Assembly (NCBI GenBank): GCA_036346395.1
Contig: CM070604.1
Span: 558,001 to 622,000, forward strand
Source: Hsuehochloa calcarea
Lineage: Eukaryota > Streptophyta > Magnoliopsida > Poales > Poaceae
Reading direction: 5' to 3'
Length of the DNA stretch: 64,000 bases
Shown here: one piece after another, positions 10,561 through 21,225 of the stretch
Position numbering within the stretch: the first letter of the stretch is position 1
Layout of the letters: every line of letters begins with the position of its first letter
The notes under the pieces: generated by a model
The model's database searches: none
What the model saw: the letters and a program-made list of their open reading frames with translations, nothing else
Told to the model about the DNA's origin: nothing
Translations under genes and position numbers: made by a program

Positions 10561-10905
10561 TAGAACTTAATTCAGCAGGCTATCCACACTCTGATCAGGT
10601 AAGAGATGACACAACCCTCAGCTCTGACTGACATGCCCAAAATATATACTATACACTAGTTGAAACCCAAATTAACAATTAGTCACTATGAGGCCAACTC
10701 CCCGGTTGCCTAAATTAATCAGCACAAATTAATTATCAGTTAAGAAAACCCCTCCACACACAGTCAGACACACTCTAGCTATCGGGGCAGTAAAAGTCAG
10801 CTGCGACGACGGGGAGGACTTGGAAAGAGAGCGCAGCCACACCACACAAACACACACGCTAGCTTTTCCCTCTCATCTCATGCATCGTATCACTCCACCC
10901 AACGC
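10561..10905. other. NAC gene upstream region
   Basis: About 350 bases separate the LTR from the core promoter. There are CA-rich stretches (10840-10870) and a CATGCAT word at 10879. No gene or clear transposon end is seen. Confidence 0.4.
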
Positions 10906-10909
10906 CGGC

Positions 10910-10918
10910 CTATATATG
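10910..10918 (+). promoter_or_regulatory. TATA box of the NAC gene
   Basis: CTATATATG sits about 110 bases before the start codon, in a suitable position for a 5' leader of some 75 bases. No other TATA word lies closer to the gene. Confidence 0.65.
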
Positions 10919-11020
10919 TGTACAAAACCCGGCCACTCTCTTCCCAACTCATCCATCAGAACACTAATATCTAGTACCCAGCAGTTAGCCTCAGTTAATT
11001 AACTAGAGTTTAAGCATATC

Positions 11021-12552
11021 ATGGACCGGCGGCGAGGTGCAGGAGGAGGAGGAGGAGGCGGTGCGCCGGAGCTGGAGCTGGAGCTGGAGCTGCCGGGGTT
11101 CCGGTTCCACCCGACGGAGGAGGAGCTGCTGGAGTTCTACCTGAAGCAGGTGGTGCACGGCAAGAAGCTCAAGTTCGACATCATCCCCACCGTCCATCTC
11201 TACCGACACGACCCATGGGAGCTACCCGGTGCGTACATGATGATCAGTGCATGGCGCCCTCGGTTGAATTGGGATTCTTGCATGATTAGTTGCACTAATA
11301 ATATACATACATACTAGTAACGGAGAATTAATATATATATATATGCATATGCAGGGCTGGCTCGGATCGGTGAGCGGGAGTGGTACTTCTTCGTGCCGCG
11401 TGACCGGAAGCAGGCGGGGGGCTGCGGCGGCGGCCGGCCGAGCCGGACGACGGAGCGGGGGTTCTGGAAGGCCACCGGGTCGGACCGCGCGGTGCGGTGC
11501 GCCGCCGACCCGAAGCGGCTCATCGGGCTGAAGAAGACGCTGGTCTACTACGAGGGCCGGGCGCCACGCGGCACCAAGACCGACTGGGTCATGAACGAGT
11601 ACCGACTCCCCGACGCCACCTGCAATGCCGCCGCCGCCGGCGACTCGCCTACCAGCAACAGCCAGCCAAAGGTACATACTGCATGCGTACTGTATGACGT
11701 CCCAAGATTATTAATTACAGTGTCAGTAACTGATTTGTCTTAGTTTTCAAGCCTTATGAATCTAAAGGAGTTGTAATAAAAAATTCTTTTGAATTAATTT
11801 GGAAGATTCACTGTAGTAGTGTATGTTATTTGGAGTGTGTGAAAATTAAGTTCGACTCGGACTTAATAGCGCGAGTCTTTGCTACTAGCTGGTGAGTTTT
11901 TGACAGAGAAGTACGTCGTCGTTCATCCAAACATACAGTGGGAAATTAATTCTAGTCAAATTAGAGTATCTATCGCGCGCGCGTCCTGTGAAAAGTAGAG
12001 AGATTAATTTCGCATTTCTAACTAGCTTGGATGACTAGGATCGATCGAAAGCAATGTTTTTTTTTACTGCACGCGTGCGTTTTGAACAAACATAGTTAAT
12101 TCTGATTCGATGCAATGCAGGAGGGCATGGTGCTGTGCAAGATCTACCGGAAGGCGGTGTCGCTCAAGGAGCTGGAGCAGAGGGTGGCCATGGAGGAGCT
12201 CGCGCGCTCCACCACGCCGTCCGCCTCCCACAACGACACCGGCTCGCCCGTCGACTCCATCTCCTCGTCGGACCACGAGGCAGCTGTGCACCATGATCAG
12301 CAGCTCGGGGTCATGCCCACCGAGGAGACGCTCATGGCCGGCGCCAGCGCCGTTGTTGGCAGACCAAGCGGCGGCATGAAGAAAGAGGCCGCGGATGATG
12401 CGGCGGCGGTGGTGAGGCCGGCGACGCTGAGCCTGCCGCAGCTGGACGGCGGGGGCAGGCTGGAGTGGATGCAGGACCCGTACTTGACGCAGCTGAGGAG
12501 CCCCTGGATGGAGAGCTGGTCTCCGTACTACGCCAGCGTGCTCAACTTCTAG
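11021..12552 (+). CDS. NAC-domain transcription factor (3 exons)
   Basis: Exons are 11021-11228, 11355-11671 and 12121-12552, all with GT-AG introns and phases that join cleanly, giving 318 residues. The NAC DNA-binding domain covers about residues 24-195. Subdomain A is LPGFRFHPTEEELLEFYL. Then come DIIPTVHLYRHDPWELPG, IGEREWYFFVPRDRK, the DNA-contact part GFWKATGSDRAV and GLKKTLVYYEGRAPRGTKTD, and subdomain E VLCKIYRKAVSLKELEQR. The intron positions are the usual ones for the family. The N terminus has a glycine run and Glu-Leu repeats. The C terminus is the activation region and ends in an aromatic segment PWMESWSPYYASVLNF. NAC proteins act in the nucleus as dimers on CATGT/CACG-type sites. 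The target process cannot be read from the sequence. The start chosen is the first ATG after the TATA box and the only one in frame with the domain. Confidence 0.95.
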
Positions 12553-13827
12553 AAGAAAATACCTACCTCAATAGAAACTTGTAGAGGAAAAAATCAACTA
12601 GGAACTAATATGATTTTACACGCATAGGCAATTAGTGGAGTCTACATACGGATATCACATGTAAGACGCTCGTACTCCCGCAGCCGTTCAGCAAAGCAGC
12701 CTACTCAAAAGTCGTTTTTCAGAAGCTAGCTGTTTCAAACATACTCTTTCTTTTTTTCTTTTTTCCCTTGCAAGTTTTGAGTTTAGCTGGCTAGCGAGCA
12801 GTACTTGCGTAAGTACAATGAATGAATGAATGAATGAATATAGTACTATTTTTATTTTCTTGTGATTTTTATTAACATGGAGAAAGTGAAGAACAGTACT
12901 GAAGACAGCTGAAGTTTCATGATGGTGAAATCCCCCATGGCGCTTCTAAAACCCCTTTCTAGTCCAATCTCCCTAAACATAGGCGGCAGCATCAAAAGAC
13001 CACCTAACCTAATGCTGCACAATTAGACTGAGATCCCATAGCAGCCTGAAGAGCACGGTTCCCTCTCATCCGTACTGCTTGCTTCATAATTGCAAAACTC
13101 AAGACCACTTAAATGCATGCTAGGTAATTGGATTTGGATGAGCCCAAAGCGATGACCCAACCGGTAGATATATCTCTGTTAAGTAGTTGCTCTCCGTCGC
13201 CGTGGAGCGAATTTGGATTAGAAAAGACTGTTCGTTAATTATATTGGATATGCTTACCTCATCTATTTTTGTGCTGGCTTCGTTATTACATTCTGCGCAG
13301 CTGCTTTATATCCTTGCGATATCTCTGCAAGCAAGACAGGGCATCAAATCATCAGTAAACTATTTATAAAGGTACTAAATTTCATGATTTGGAAGTTGAA
13401 GAAGCTTGCCAGATTCAGAAGCCAGGTCAAGGAATACTTGAAGCTTCGAAGCTCTCCGATGATACTTGAAACCAATAGTACTTGAGTAGAGAGTAGACAC
13501 CAGACGTCTAATGGGCCAGGGCTCACATAAATTCGGCCCACTTGCAGCGACGACAGACCACCGGAGCATTTAGCATTTGCATATGAATCGCAGTGGCATG
13601 GCATTGGGGACGAAGGAGAGGAGGCGGATTCCGTCCAATCGTCTGGGTCTGGCCCACCATGTCAGCGACACATTTCGGTCTTCAAATGCTCTGACGCTTT
13701 GGCGCCCAAGCATAACCACCTCAGCCATCTCTCGCTTCTCCCTCCGCCATCTCATCCCGCAACAAATCAAGAACCCGACCAGTTCTTGCCTCCTTCTTGG
13801 AACCCACCGCTCTGTTTTCGATCGGCA
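12553..13827. other. intergenic region between NAC and DUF569 genes
   Basis: It holds the NAC 3' UTR, a short (GAAT)n microsatellite at 12819-12840, and AT-rich sequence. The last 250 bases are the upstream region of the DUF569 gene, with a pyrimidine-rich leader (13720-13800). No transposon ends were recognised. Confidence 0.5.
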
Positions 13828-15232
13828 ATGGAGGTGTTCCAGAGCGCGCACTTCGTGTCCCGCGTCAGCCGCAGCATGTACCTCGTCGCCGAGGACGACG
13901 GCTGGGACATCGGCTTGTCCGGCCAGCGCGCGGCGCACGACACGGTGTGGGCAGTCAACCACGTCGCGGACCTCGACGGCGGGCCCTTCCTCCTCCTCCT
14001 CGGCTCCTACGGCCGCTACGTCCTCGTCCTCGACCTCGAGGCCACCACCGGGCCCTCCCACGGCGTCTCTGCCGTGCAGCACGGCCGCGCCCACCACCCG
14101 ACGCCGCCAGGAATGCTGTGGCAGGCCATCCGCAACACCACGGGGTGCTACCTACGCGCCAACGGCAGCAACCTGAGGTGGCGCACGCCCGTCACCGTTG
14201 CCGGAGACAGCGCCAGCCCGATGATGCAGTGGGCGATCGAGGTCGTCCCCCGCAGGTTGGGGCGCCCGACCCTTGTCGATCCACCGGCTCAGGTAATTTC
14301 TTGGGTTCTTGACGACAGCATCCGCGCAATTCTTGAATCTTTATTTCTTGGGACATTCTTGCATCGGTTCTGCTACTAAACTGTTTCTTTGAACCTTTCT
14401 TGGCACGTTCTTGCTGTGAATCGATTATGATAATTGAAAGGAAGCCCCTTTGAAGCGGCGAATTCGGCAAACTATGTAAAATTTCTCGGATTCTTGGCAA
14501 GATCATGCGACTAATTTGCATTAATTGGTTAATCTGTGAAGCGATCGTTCGAATTGAATTACAAACCGTGTCAAATTAATGAAAATGAATGATCATTCGT
14601 GGCCAATTAGTTAGCTTTCTTTATCCCTGCACTGGTATGTTCAGTCAGGTGTGTGTCAATTTGGTGGCACTGGTTAATGTTTCATTGTTATTGAGTTAAT
14701 TACTGCTTTGTGCAATGAACAGCTGATGCGATGCCGTAGCCTGCCGACGGGGCAACCCTGGAGGGCTATCCTGGTGAACACCAACAGCCTGATGCAGCTG
14801 CGGGTCACCTTGGCCAACCTCCCGGGCCAGAACAGGGACGCGCTCCACACCAGCCTCTGTGCCAGCGCCGACCCCTTCGCCCGGCGCTCCGTCGTGATCT
14901 CGCACGCGGTCGTCTGTTTCGCATACCGTTTCATGGGCGGCTACAATGGTGGTGAGCTGCAGTTCCGCGTCATGGACAACCACGAGGACGCCGGCCCGAT
15001 GAGGTGGGTGCTGTACGACACCATTGAGTATATGCACCTTCCTTTGATAGAGAAGCCACTGGACTATTCTCTGCTCCGCCGCAGGAACAAGAGGCAGGAC
15101 ACCGGCATCCTCACTACCGGAGACGGCTTCTTTGCCGAGTGTTCTATACTTTGCCGAGTTCTTTTTATCGGGCACTCGGCAACATATAGAAAGAACTCGG
15201 CAAACACGAGGCATACACGAGGTCCTGGCTAA
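13828..15232 (+). CDS. DUF569 family protein (2 exons) with transposon-altered C terminus
   Basis: Exon 1 is 13828-14292 and exon 2 is 14723-15232 (GT-AG, phase 0), giving 324 residues as read. Exon 1 encodes the DUF569 domain: MEVFQSAHFVSRVSRSMYL, DTVWAVNHV, then MLWQAIRNTTGCYLRANGS and MMQWAIEVVPRRLG. This fold is related to fascin/actin-crosslinking beta-trefoils; the cellular role is unknown. Exon 2 carries VVCFAYRFMGGYNGGELQFR and MRWVLYDTIEYMHLPLIEK. From 15112 on, the reading frame runs into a CACTA-derived fragment (TTGDGFFAECS...), so the last 40 or so residues are transposon sequence. The second copy at 31101-31393 keeps the older ending (SSELVKEIRSWLIREDMSRYM). An in-frame ATG lies 43 codons upstream, but I chose 13828 because the family starts there. 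The gene may be functional, truncated or dead. Confidence 0.8.
15112..15222. mobile_element. CACTA transposon end fragment inside the DUF569 gene
   Basis: It starts exactly CACTACCGGAGACGGC, the CACTA terminal motif, followed by TTTGCCGAGTG, TTTGCCGAG and GCACTCGGCAA sub-terminal repeats in both directions. The copy at 31310-31350 has different sequence here, then both resume at GTCCTGGCTAATTCGG. No second terminal motif and no clean 3-bp target duplication are seen, so it is a remnant or was placed by repair. Confidence 0.8.
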
Positions 15233-15384
15233 TTCGGGAAGACATGTCGAGATACATGTAGATAGAGACATACACGAGGTTTATCATTCGGTTTCCAAAA
15301 AAAAACGGCTGTAATTGGATTCGGATTCCAAGGAAAGGCAAGGAAAGTTGGCCTCGACCTCGGATTCGGTTGTCGCTGCTCCGC

Positions 15385-15395
15385 TATATATATAT
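15385..15395 (+). promoter_or_regulatory. TATA box of small gene, copy 1
   Basis: TATATATATAT lies about 105 bases before the ATG at 15501. The same box at nearly the same distance is present in copy 2 (31508), which supports a real promoter. Confidence 0.65.
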
Positions 15396-15500
15396 CCTTG
15401 GGAGTTATAGAATCAATCAACAAGACTCGTGCGGTCGAGCATCGATCCTAGAAGTACTAGATTAGATACAGAGGCCGGAGGGATCTTAAGAAGATCGAAG

Positions 15501-15842
15501 ATGGGATCTCTGCTCTCTTGCGCCGCCGCCGCCGCCGCCGCGTTGGACAAGATGATCCTCGCTGCGTTGGACAGGATGTGCGATGGGTTGGAGAAGGTGG
15601 TGGATGCGTTGGAGAGGGCGCGGCTCGGGAGGGAGATAAGGATGATGATTGAGGACGAGGCCGATCCCAACCGGGAGCCCTTCCCTCACGAGCTGCCCCG
15701 CGAGGAGCAGATGAGGGAATGGCAGCGCTGGATCGACGAGTTCAACCGCGACCATCCCGGCGAGACTGTGCTATACCCTCAAGCCATAAGAGCACGTAGA
15801 TCGTTACGTCACGTCACGCGCCGGCGCCGGCGCTTCTTCTGA
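15501..15842 (+). CDS. small protein, putative N-myristoylated, copy 1
   Basis: This encodes 113 residues. I prefer the ATG at 15501 over an in-frame one at 15429, because it follows the TATA box by a normal leader length and opens MGSLLSC. That opening fits N-myristoylation (Gly2, Ser6) with a palmitoylation Cys at 7, so the product is likely held at a membrane. An alanine run follows, then a predicted amphipathic helix (DKMILAALDRMCDGLEKVV), an acidic middle (IEDEADPNREPFPHELPRE), a Trp-containing helix and a basic Arg-rich tail. I do not recognise the family. A second copy at 31622-31939 differs in only a few residues and lacks eight near the tail. Its own TATA box suggests a transcript independent of DUF569. 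Confidence 0.65.
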   Translation: MGSLLSCAAAAAAALDKMILAALDRMCDGLEKVVDALERARLGREIRMMIEDEADPNREPFPHELPREEQMREWQRWIDEFNRDHPGETVLYPQAIRARRSLRHVTRRRRRFF

Positions 15843-15999
15843 TTTTCTGTGTGCTGCCTTGTTGTTTCTTTGGATTTGGAATTGGGATTGGGATTGGAAT
15901 TGAAAGATGAGTCAGAATTTAAAGGCATTTGCTATTTGTAAGTGGTTGAAAATTTCTTAAGTCAATTATTATGGCTATTGGGTTTGTATAGACAATAAC
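15843..15999. other. 3' region of small gene, shared with copy 2
   Basis: T-rich 3' UTR-like sequence with GGATTGG/GGAATTG repeats. It is collinear with 31940-32078 up to the word GACAATAAC, where the CACTA end begins. Confidence 0.7.
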
Positions 16000-16481
16000 C
16001 ACTACTGGATTCCGGCTCAGGCACTCGGCAAAGGACCCTTTGCACTCGGCAAAAGCTTTGCCGAGTGCGACACTCGGTAAAGGGCACTCGGAAAAAAAAT
16101 TATCGGCGAAGCAACCTTTGTCGAGTGCCTTTTGTCGGGCACTCGATAAAGGCTTTGCCGAGTGCCGAGTCAGCACTCGGCAAAGAAAAGACACAGTCAC
16201 GGCGCCGGCCCCGTTGACGGCCTCTTTGCCGAGTGCCAACCCGGCCGACACTCGGCAAAGATTTTTTAATTTTTTTTTTGAAAATTTCTTTGCCGAGAGT
16301 CGGATCTCTGGCACTCGGCAAAGCTGGAAGCTTTGCCGAGTGCCTTAACCATGGCACTCGGCAAAGCTGGAATATTTGCCGAGTGCCTTGACCATGGCAC
16401 TCGGCAAAGTGAAAAAGCGGGGTTTGGCGCCACATTTCAGCTTTGCCGAGTGCCATGGTCATGGCACTCGGCAAAGGGGTC
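16000..16481. mobile_element. CACTA element end with dense TTTGCCGAGTGCC repeats
   Basis: It begins CACTACTGGATTCCGG, the CACTA-type terminus, and carries about 18 copies of TTTGCCGAGTGCC or its complement, many paired head to head. Copy 2 of the surrounding segment (32078-32085) shows the site without it: GACAATAAC joins directly to CTATATATGATTGG. The right terminus (CCAGTAGTG expected) is missing, so this is one end of a deleted element. Transposase binds such sub-terminal repeats in the CACTA family. Confidence 0.88.
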
Positions 16482-17150
16482 CTATATATGATTGGGTGTT
16501 GATCCAATAAATAAAAAATGGACTTCCATTGCTTTGTGTGCGTGTGTACATGCATGTCAGCATGTGTGTACATGAGCCCCTATTATTCAAGTGTGTGCGA
16601 ATATTTGCCCACCTTCATTGACATCTTAATATTTGGGTAAACTGGTTGGCGCATTAAATTATCGAAACTGCTATATATCGCCGTGACGTTTCTTAGGGTG
16701 ATTCGATCGGTTTTTACCGTCCGATTGGTGAGATCCATGCTCAGATGGCCTGTCGACCGAACAAGGTATGCCAGGAGAGACGGTCTGCTGCTGCTGGTCT
16801 CGCCTCGTTTGTCGACCAACGACCACACACACATATATTATATTATATACATACGATAGTAGGATACGTATCATTAGTAGGTAGTAGTCTGTACATGAGA
16901 ATGGATGCATGAGAGAGGGGCAGCTAGCTAGGCCGAGTCATTTGAGCTATGCGATTGCTATCGTGTATTATGCGGATCGAATTCTATTTGCATTCCTTCG
17001 ACGCAGCAGCAGGATCCAACCATTGAAAATATGACTGATTTGCTAAAAAAAATCAGTCGAAAGTGATATAGACACTCCCTTAAATTATTGTAGCTACAAA
17101 TTAGACCACTGGTGGAAACCCGAAGGTCTGCAAAGCTGGGAAACGGTATC
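16482..17150. other. intergenic, no gene seen
   Basis: The first 27 bases still match copy 2 (to about 16508). Then come GT-rich and TATA-rich stretches (16535-16575, 16833-16853) and ordinary AT-rich DNA. Nothing was recognised. Confidence 0.5.
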
Positions 17151-19085
17151 TAAGCGTGTTCAAGGAGCACCTAGCATCTCACCGGTGGAGGCAACGCGCG
17201 CAGCAGCCGCGACGAGGGACTAAGCTAGCATGCATGTATATACCAAATCCACCCGCCCCGGTCAGCGCCGTCCTCTCCGTCCGTGCGCGCAAGCATCCGC
17301 CCGGTCCGAGCGGCGTGTCGTCCCCCGTCCACGCCAGCGGTTCCATCCCATCGTCCTCCCGCATGGGCCACCACTCCGTCGCCCATACCGGCTCCGCCGT
17401 CGCCCATGCCGCCGATGTCAGCTCCTCCCCGGCTCCATCCCCCTCCAGCGGCTATAAAATGGCCGGCCACCCTCTGCCTTCTCCTCCGCCCTGCTCCTCC
17501 CTTGCCCCCTAGTAAGCCTCTCCAAAACACCCGCTTCGGCTTCTTCATCTCCTTCGGCCGAAGGCCCTTGCGCCGCCGACAGCCCTCGCCGTCGCCTCGG
17601 CCCAAGTACGGCACAGAGCAGTGGCGGCGTCCCGATCTGCCGCCCAACAACCCATTGCAGACACCGCCTCCCGGGATTCTTTGTCGCGTGCTCTCTTCCC
17701 CGCACCGCTCTCAGCTCCGTCGCCGGCCACTTCCGGTTCTCCACCGCCCCTCGGTGAGCATTTCCCCCACCTCTCCGTGCCCTTGCTCCCCACCCTCTCT
17801 TTTCCTCCCCGCCACGCCGCCGGCCGCCCTAGCGTCCATTGCCGCCCCACCGGTCAGACCGGCCCAGAGTCCCTTCTCCCCTGCACCCCTGATTGCTGTC
17901 TGTTCTGTGGCCTCTCAGTGCTCAGCTCGGTGAAAATGGGTGATCAACAACAGTGGTGTAGAGTGATGGCTGCCAATTTATCCATTATTCATTTGAACTG
18001 AGTTGTTTGTGATTGTGGTATTGAATGGTTGTCTGTGATTAATGATCTTCAATGTCTGATCACATTTTGAACATCGTTATCAATGGCAGTGATTGGGTTG
18101 TTGTCTGTGTCCCTATAATCTTTAGTAAGAGATATCGGCATTGTTGTCAATAATGTGTGTGTTTGATATATGTGTGCAATCCGGCAATTGGAATCCTTTG
18201 GTAATGAATCTGGCAGTGAGTGATTGTTGGCTGAGAATCGCGTTCTGGCTATTGAACCTTTGTTTATAATCTTGCAATTGAAATCTTGTGTGTTGATCTG
18301 GAAGGTTGTCGACTGTAATCTTTGTGTCTAGTATTTTGAAACCCTGTTTAGTAATCTTGCAATTGTGTATCGGTGCTTTAGGTCAATAGTCTGTATGGCT
18401 TGCAATTGGAAAGTCTGTGATTGACCGATAGCTGAGTTGTGTTAATCTGTCAATTGAGTTTTTGTGTTGTAGAATTGCGATCAATTGTTATTCATCAATT
18501 TCAGTTATCAACGTTCGATTCATAGTTGCTTTCCCAGATCGTAGCGGTAGCAATGAGATTGCAATCGTTTCGACAATTGAGAATTAATACAATAAGGATA
18601 GTAGAATGTTTTGCTAGTAGCAAATTGATTATTGATTAATTGTATGTGATTACTGATTATCAGTATAAGTGTTTTGGCAGTAATTTAAATGATTGGTTGT
18701 GATCCTGATTATTATGGATGGCTTTAATCTTCAGTAGCAGTATCGTCTATTGGATTTGTTAATCAATTGTTAGCTGTTGGTTAGTGTTTCGTCAGTAGGT
18801 CAATGATTGTTGGAAGTAATTGTATTTGATGAAAGTTGGAAGTATTGATTGCTTTATCAATCTGTATTGTTTGGCAATGATTTGTGATTCTGGCATCGAT
18901 TATTTGGCGATAGAATATGCGTCTTGATTTGGTAGTAGTTTGAGTAGCTAGCAATTGAATCGTTGAGTATTATCTGGCAGCTGAGTTTGGTATTGAATTG
19001 CCATTGGATTGTGTGTCGATCTGGTATTCTAGATTTGGTATAGAACCGGTAGTTAAGTTGCCTTGTCACCTATCGAAGGATAGTC
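17150..19085 (+). other. GC/CT-rich leader followed by 1.1 kb of T/G-rich DNA
   Basis: 17230-17930 is CT- and GC-rich, with a TATA box (GGCTATAAAATGG, 17450-17462) and a following pyrimidine-rich leader. 17935-19080 is strongly T/G-rich on plus, with recurring GATTG, TTGTGATT and GCAATTG words. This is the look of a plus-strand promoter, first exon and long plant intron, or of an LTR. Proline-rich open frames at 17283-17933 follow composition and match no family. No PBS, TIR or protein motif was found. Confidence 0.35.
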
Positions 19086-21225
19086 TTGCAGTCTTCCAAA
19101 TTCGCAGTAGAGCATTCCGGTAAAAACTCATTCGACCTTACCCTCCTTGTATCCTCCCTCCGGGCAGAAATTCTCTGGCATTCCTCATTTCGCCCAACTG
19201 GACGTTTGACTCTGTCAAACCTTCCAGTGTCGCTCAAACCCTTCTCTCAAGCCCATCCTCCGCAATCTTTCGGAGGCTCTTGTGTTTTATTTGGTCTCTT
19301 GGATTCTTTGAATTTATTTGGTTTTTCAATCGTTATTGCGTAATTAGAAATCGAAGTCCAGAAGGAACGACGACTCAAGCAAATCCAAGTTTCAAGCAAA
19401 GACGCCGACCAAGACTTCGAACCTCTGTTCAATCAGGCTTTGAGTAAGATCAAGGCCACGGTAAAAATAGCCCAGCGAGTCAACACTTTGATCATGTTGA
19501 TCCTACATTTTATGCAAATTATATTCTTTTAAGATATCAAATTGCATGCTTTAATTTCTATGCAAATGTATGTCAAACACTCTAAGGTAGTTAAATGCTT
19601 ATTTGAGGATTAAATTATTATTATACCATTTCCTTAAAAATTGAACTTCCAATACCCTTGTCACCCTAGTAAATATCCCGTAACCTACTAGTTATAGGTC
19701 GTACTTAAACGCCATGCTAGACTTGTTTAAGTACTGGGGTATTACTATCCCAAATCATCATTCTTTAAATCATGACATTTGTTTTGGGCAGTCATTGGGG
19801 AGAATGACTGGACTGGTTGGATAATTTATTTTATACTTCTCTAAAACCCTAAAACTTGCTAATACCCTATCTGAGCGGATGGAAGGGTGGTGGGTGCCGT
19901 CGAGCATGAGAATGGTTGGTATGTGGTAAGAACCGCCCAGATAATCTTAAGAACTTAATCTTGTAATGTCCTCCAATTGTAAAACCGTACAGCCACAAGT
20001 CTATAATGGTGTCGACCTGGCCAACTAATTGACGTCCACCGTACGCGCTGCACCATTGGAGGGACACCCCTTCACCGTGAGCCCACGAGGCTACGGGTTG
20101 GGGTTTGCGACTTGCGGAACCTAGGCGTAAGTCGTACGACGCAAGAGGGGGTCTGGGCGAGTGGTTGTCGGGTCCCACGGGAACAAAACCCCACTCAGGT
20201 GAAACCTTAGTGGTTGTGGTAAATATCGAGGGATGCCTTGTAAAGGCCTTGTGGTAATCTCCCCTTGATTCACATGTCTACCAAAACGTGTGTACATATC
20301 AAGCTGATTATTTCTTGTGGGTAAAGATGTACAATCTCTGCAGAGAATAAAAACTGTTCGAACAGCCGTGCCCACGGTCACGGGTGGGCTTGTGGAGCTT
20401 ACGAGAGTTAGTTCTATTTCAAAAACTTTTGTTGATATGATGAAAATGTGCGGGGCTCACCTAGCCCTTGAATTGGATTTTTCATGGGTATTCTTACCCA
20501 GCATTGGTAATAGGTGGGTATGACCAGCAACAAAAATATAAGTATGAAGGTGGAGGTAGCCTCTGCTTTTGTTAATTATTGCACAATTAATCTCTTTAAA
20601 AATACAATTCGGTTAAAATGCTAAGTAATAGGATTTCCTAATATCTGTATTTACAAATGCTGCTTTACACAAATAAAAGAACCCGATCCATCCTTGTTAC
20701 ACCTTGAATATATATTATTGCATCTGTGTCTGTTGGCTCGCGAGCACGGTAGTTGTGTTCATCCCCGCTCTTTCCACAAACCCTCAGAAACAGGAACCCT
20801 AGAGCTGTCGACTGCATCAAGGATCCAGAAGTCTGAAGACATAGGAATCGTTGAAGCGTAGTTTAGTCCTTAGTTGTTCTAGTCTCACCCCAGTCTAGCT
20901 GATTTCGTCGGTTCTTGTGTACCTCCTATATTGTCCGGGGTTTTCAGATAATATCGGGTATACACGGGTTCCCCAGTCACTTGCCTGTGGTAAAATGTGC
21001 CCTCACCCCTTTGCTTCCGTTGTTGCTTCCGCTGTCTTTTGTAATGTATTCATTTGGCCTGTTCGGCCCTTATTGTAAAAATTGGCCAGAAGCGGTCTAT
21101 GTAAACTCTGATGTGTAAATTAATGAATGAAATAATTTTGCGCCATGTATGGTTTGATTCAGCATTGTGCCTGTGAAGTGCTATCTACTGATCCAGGGAA
21201 TAGCACAGTGGTTTCACAGAGGAAT
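19086..21225. mobile_element. LTR-like repeat, copy A
   Basis: From about 19480 this matches 21880-22410 and 24420-25430 (copy B) in order. Shared words include CTTGTCACCCTAGTAA, GAATGGTTGGTA..GTGGTA..AACCGCC, TTCTATTTCAAAAAC, GTTGGCTCGCGAGCACGG, and the end AATAGCACAGTG.TTTCACAGAGGA. Divergence is clear throughout, so the copies are old. No coding motif is present. It is most likely an LTR of a Gypsy-type element, an inference from length and structure. A third, shorter relative lies at 47470-48015. Confidence 0.6.

Noticed and set aside
16015..16480. Regular short repeats that might suggest a CRISPR-like array
   Set aside because: The 13-base words occur in both orientations with irregular spacing and sit next to a CACTA terminus; this is a transposon sub-terminal region in a plant.
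17283..17933. Long plus-strand open frame, Pro/Ser/Arg rich
   Set aside because: Overlapping long frames occur on both strands here and track GC content. No domain or sensible start context.
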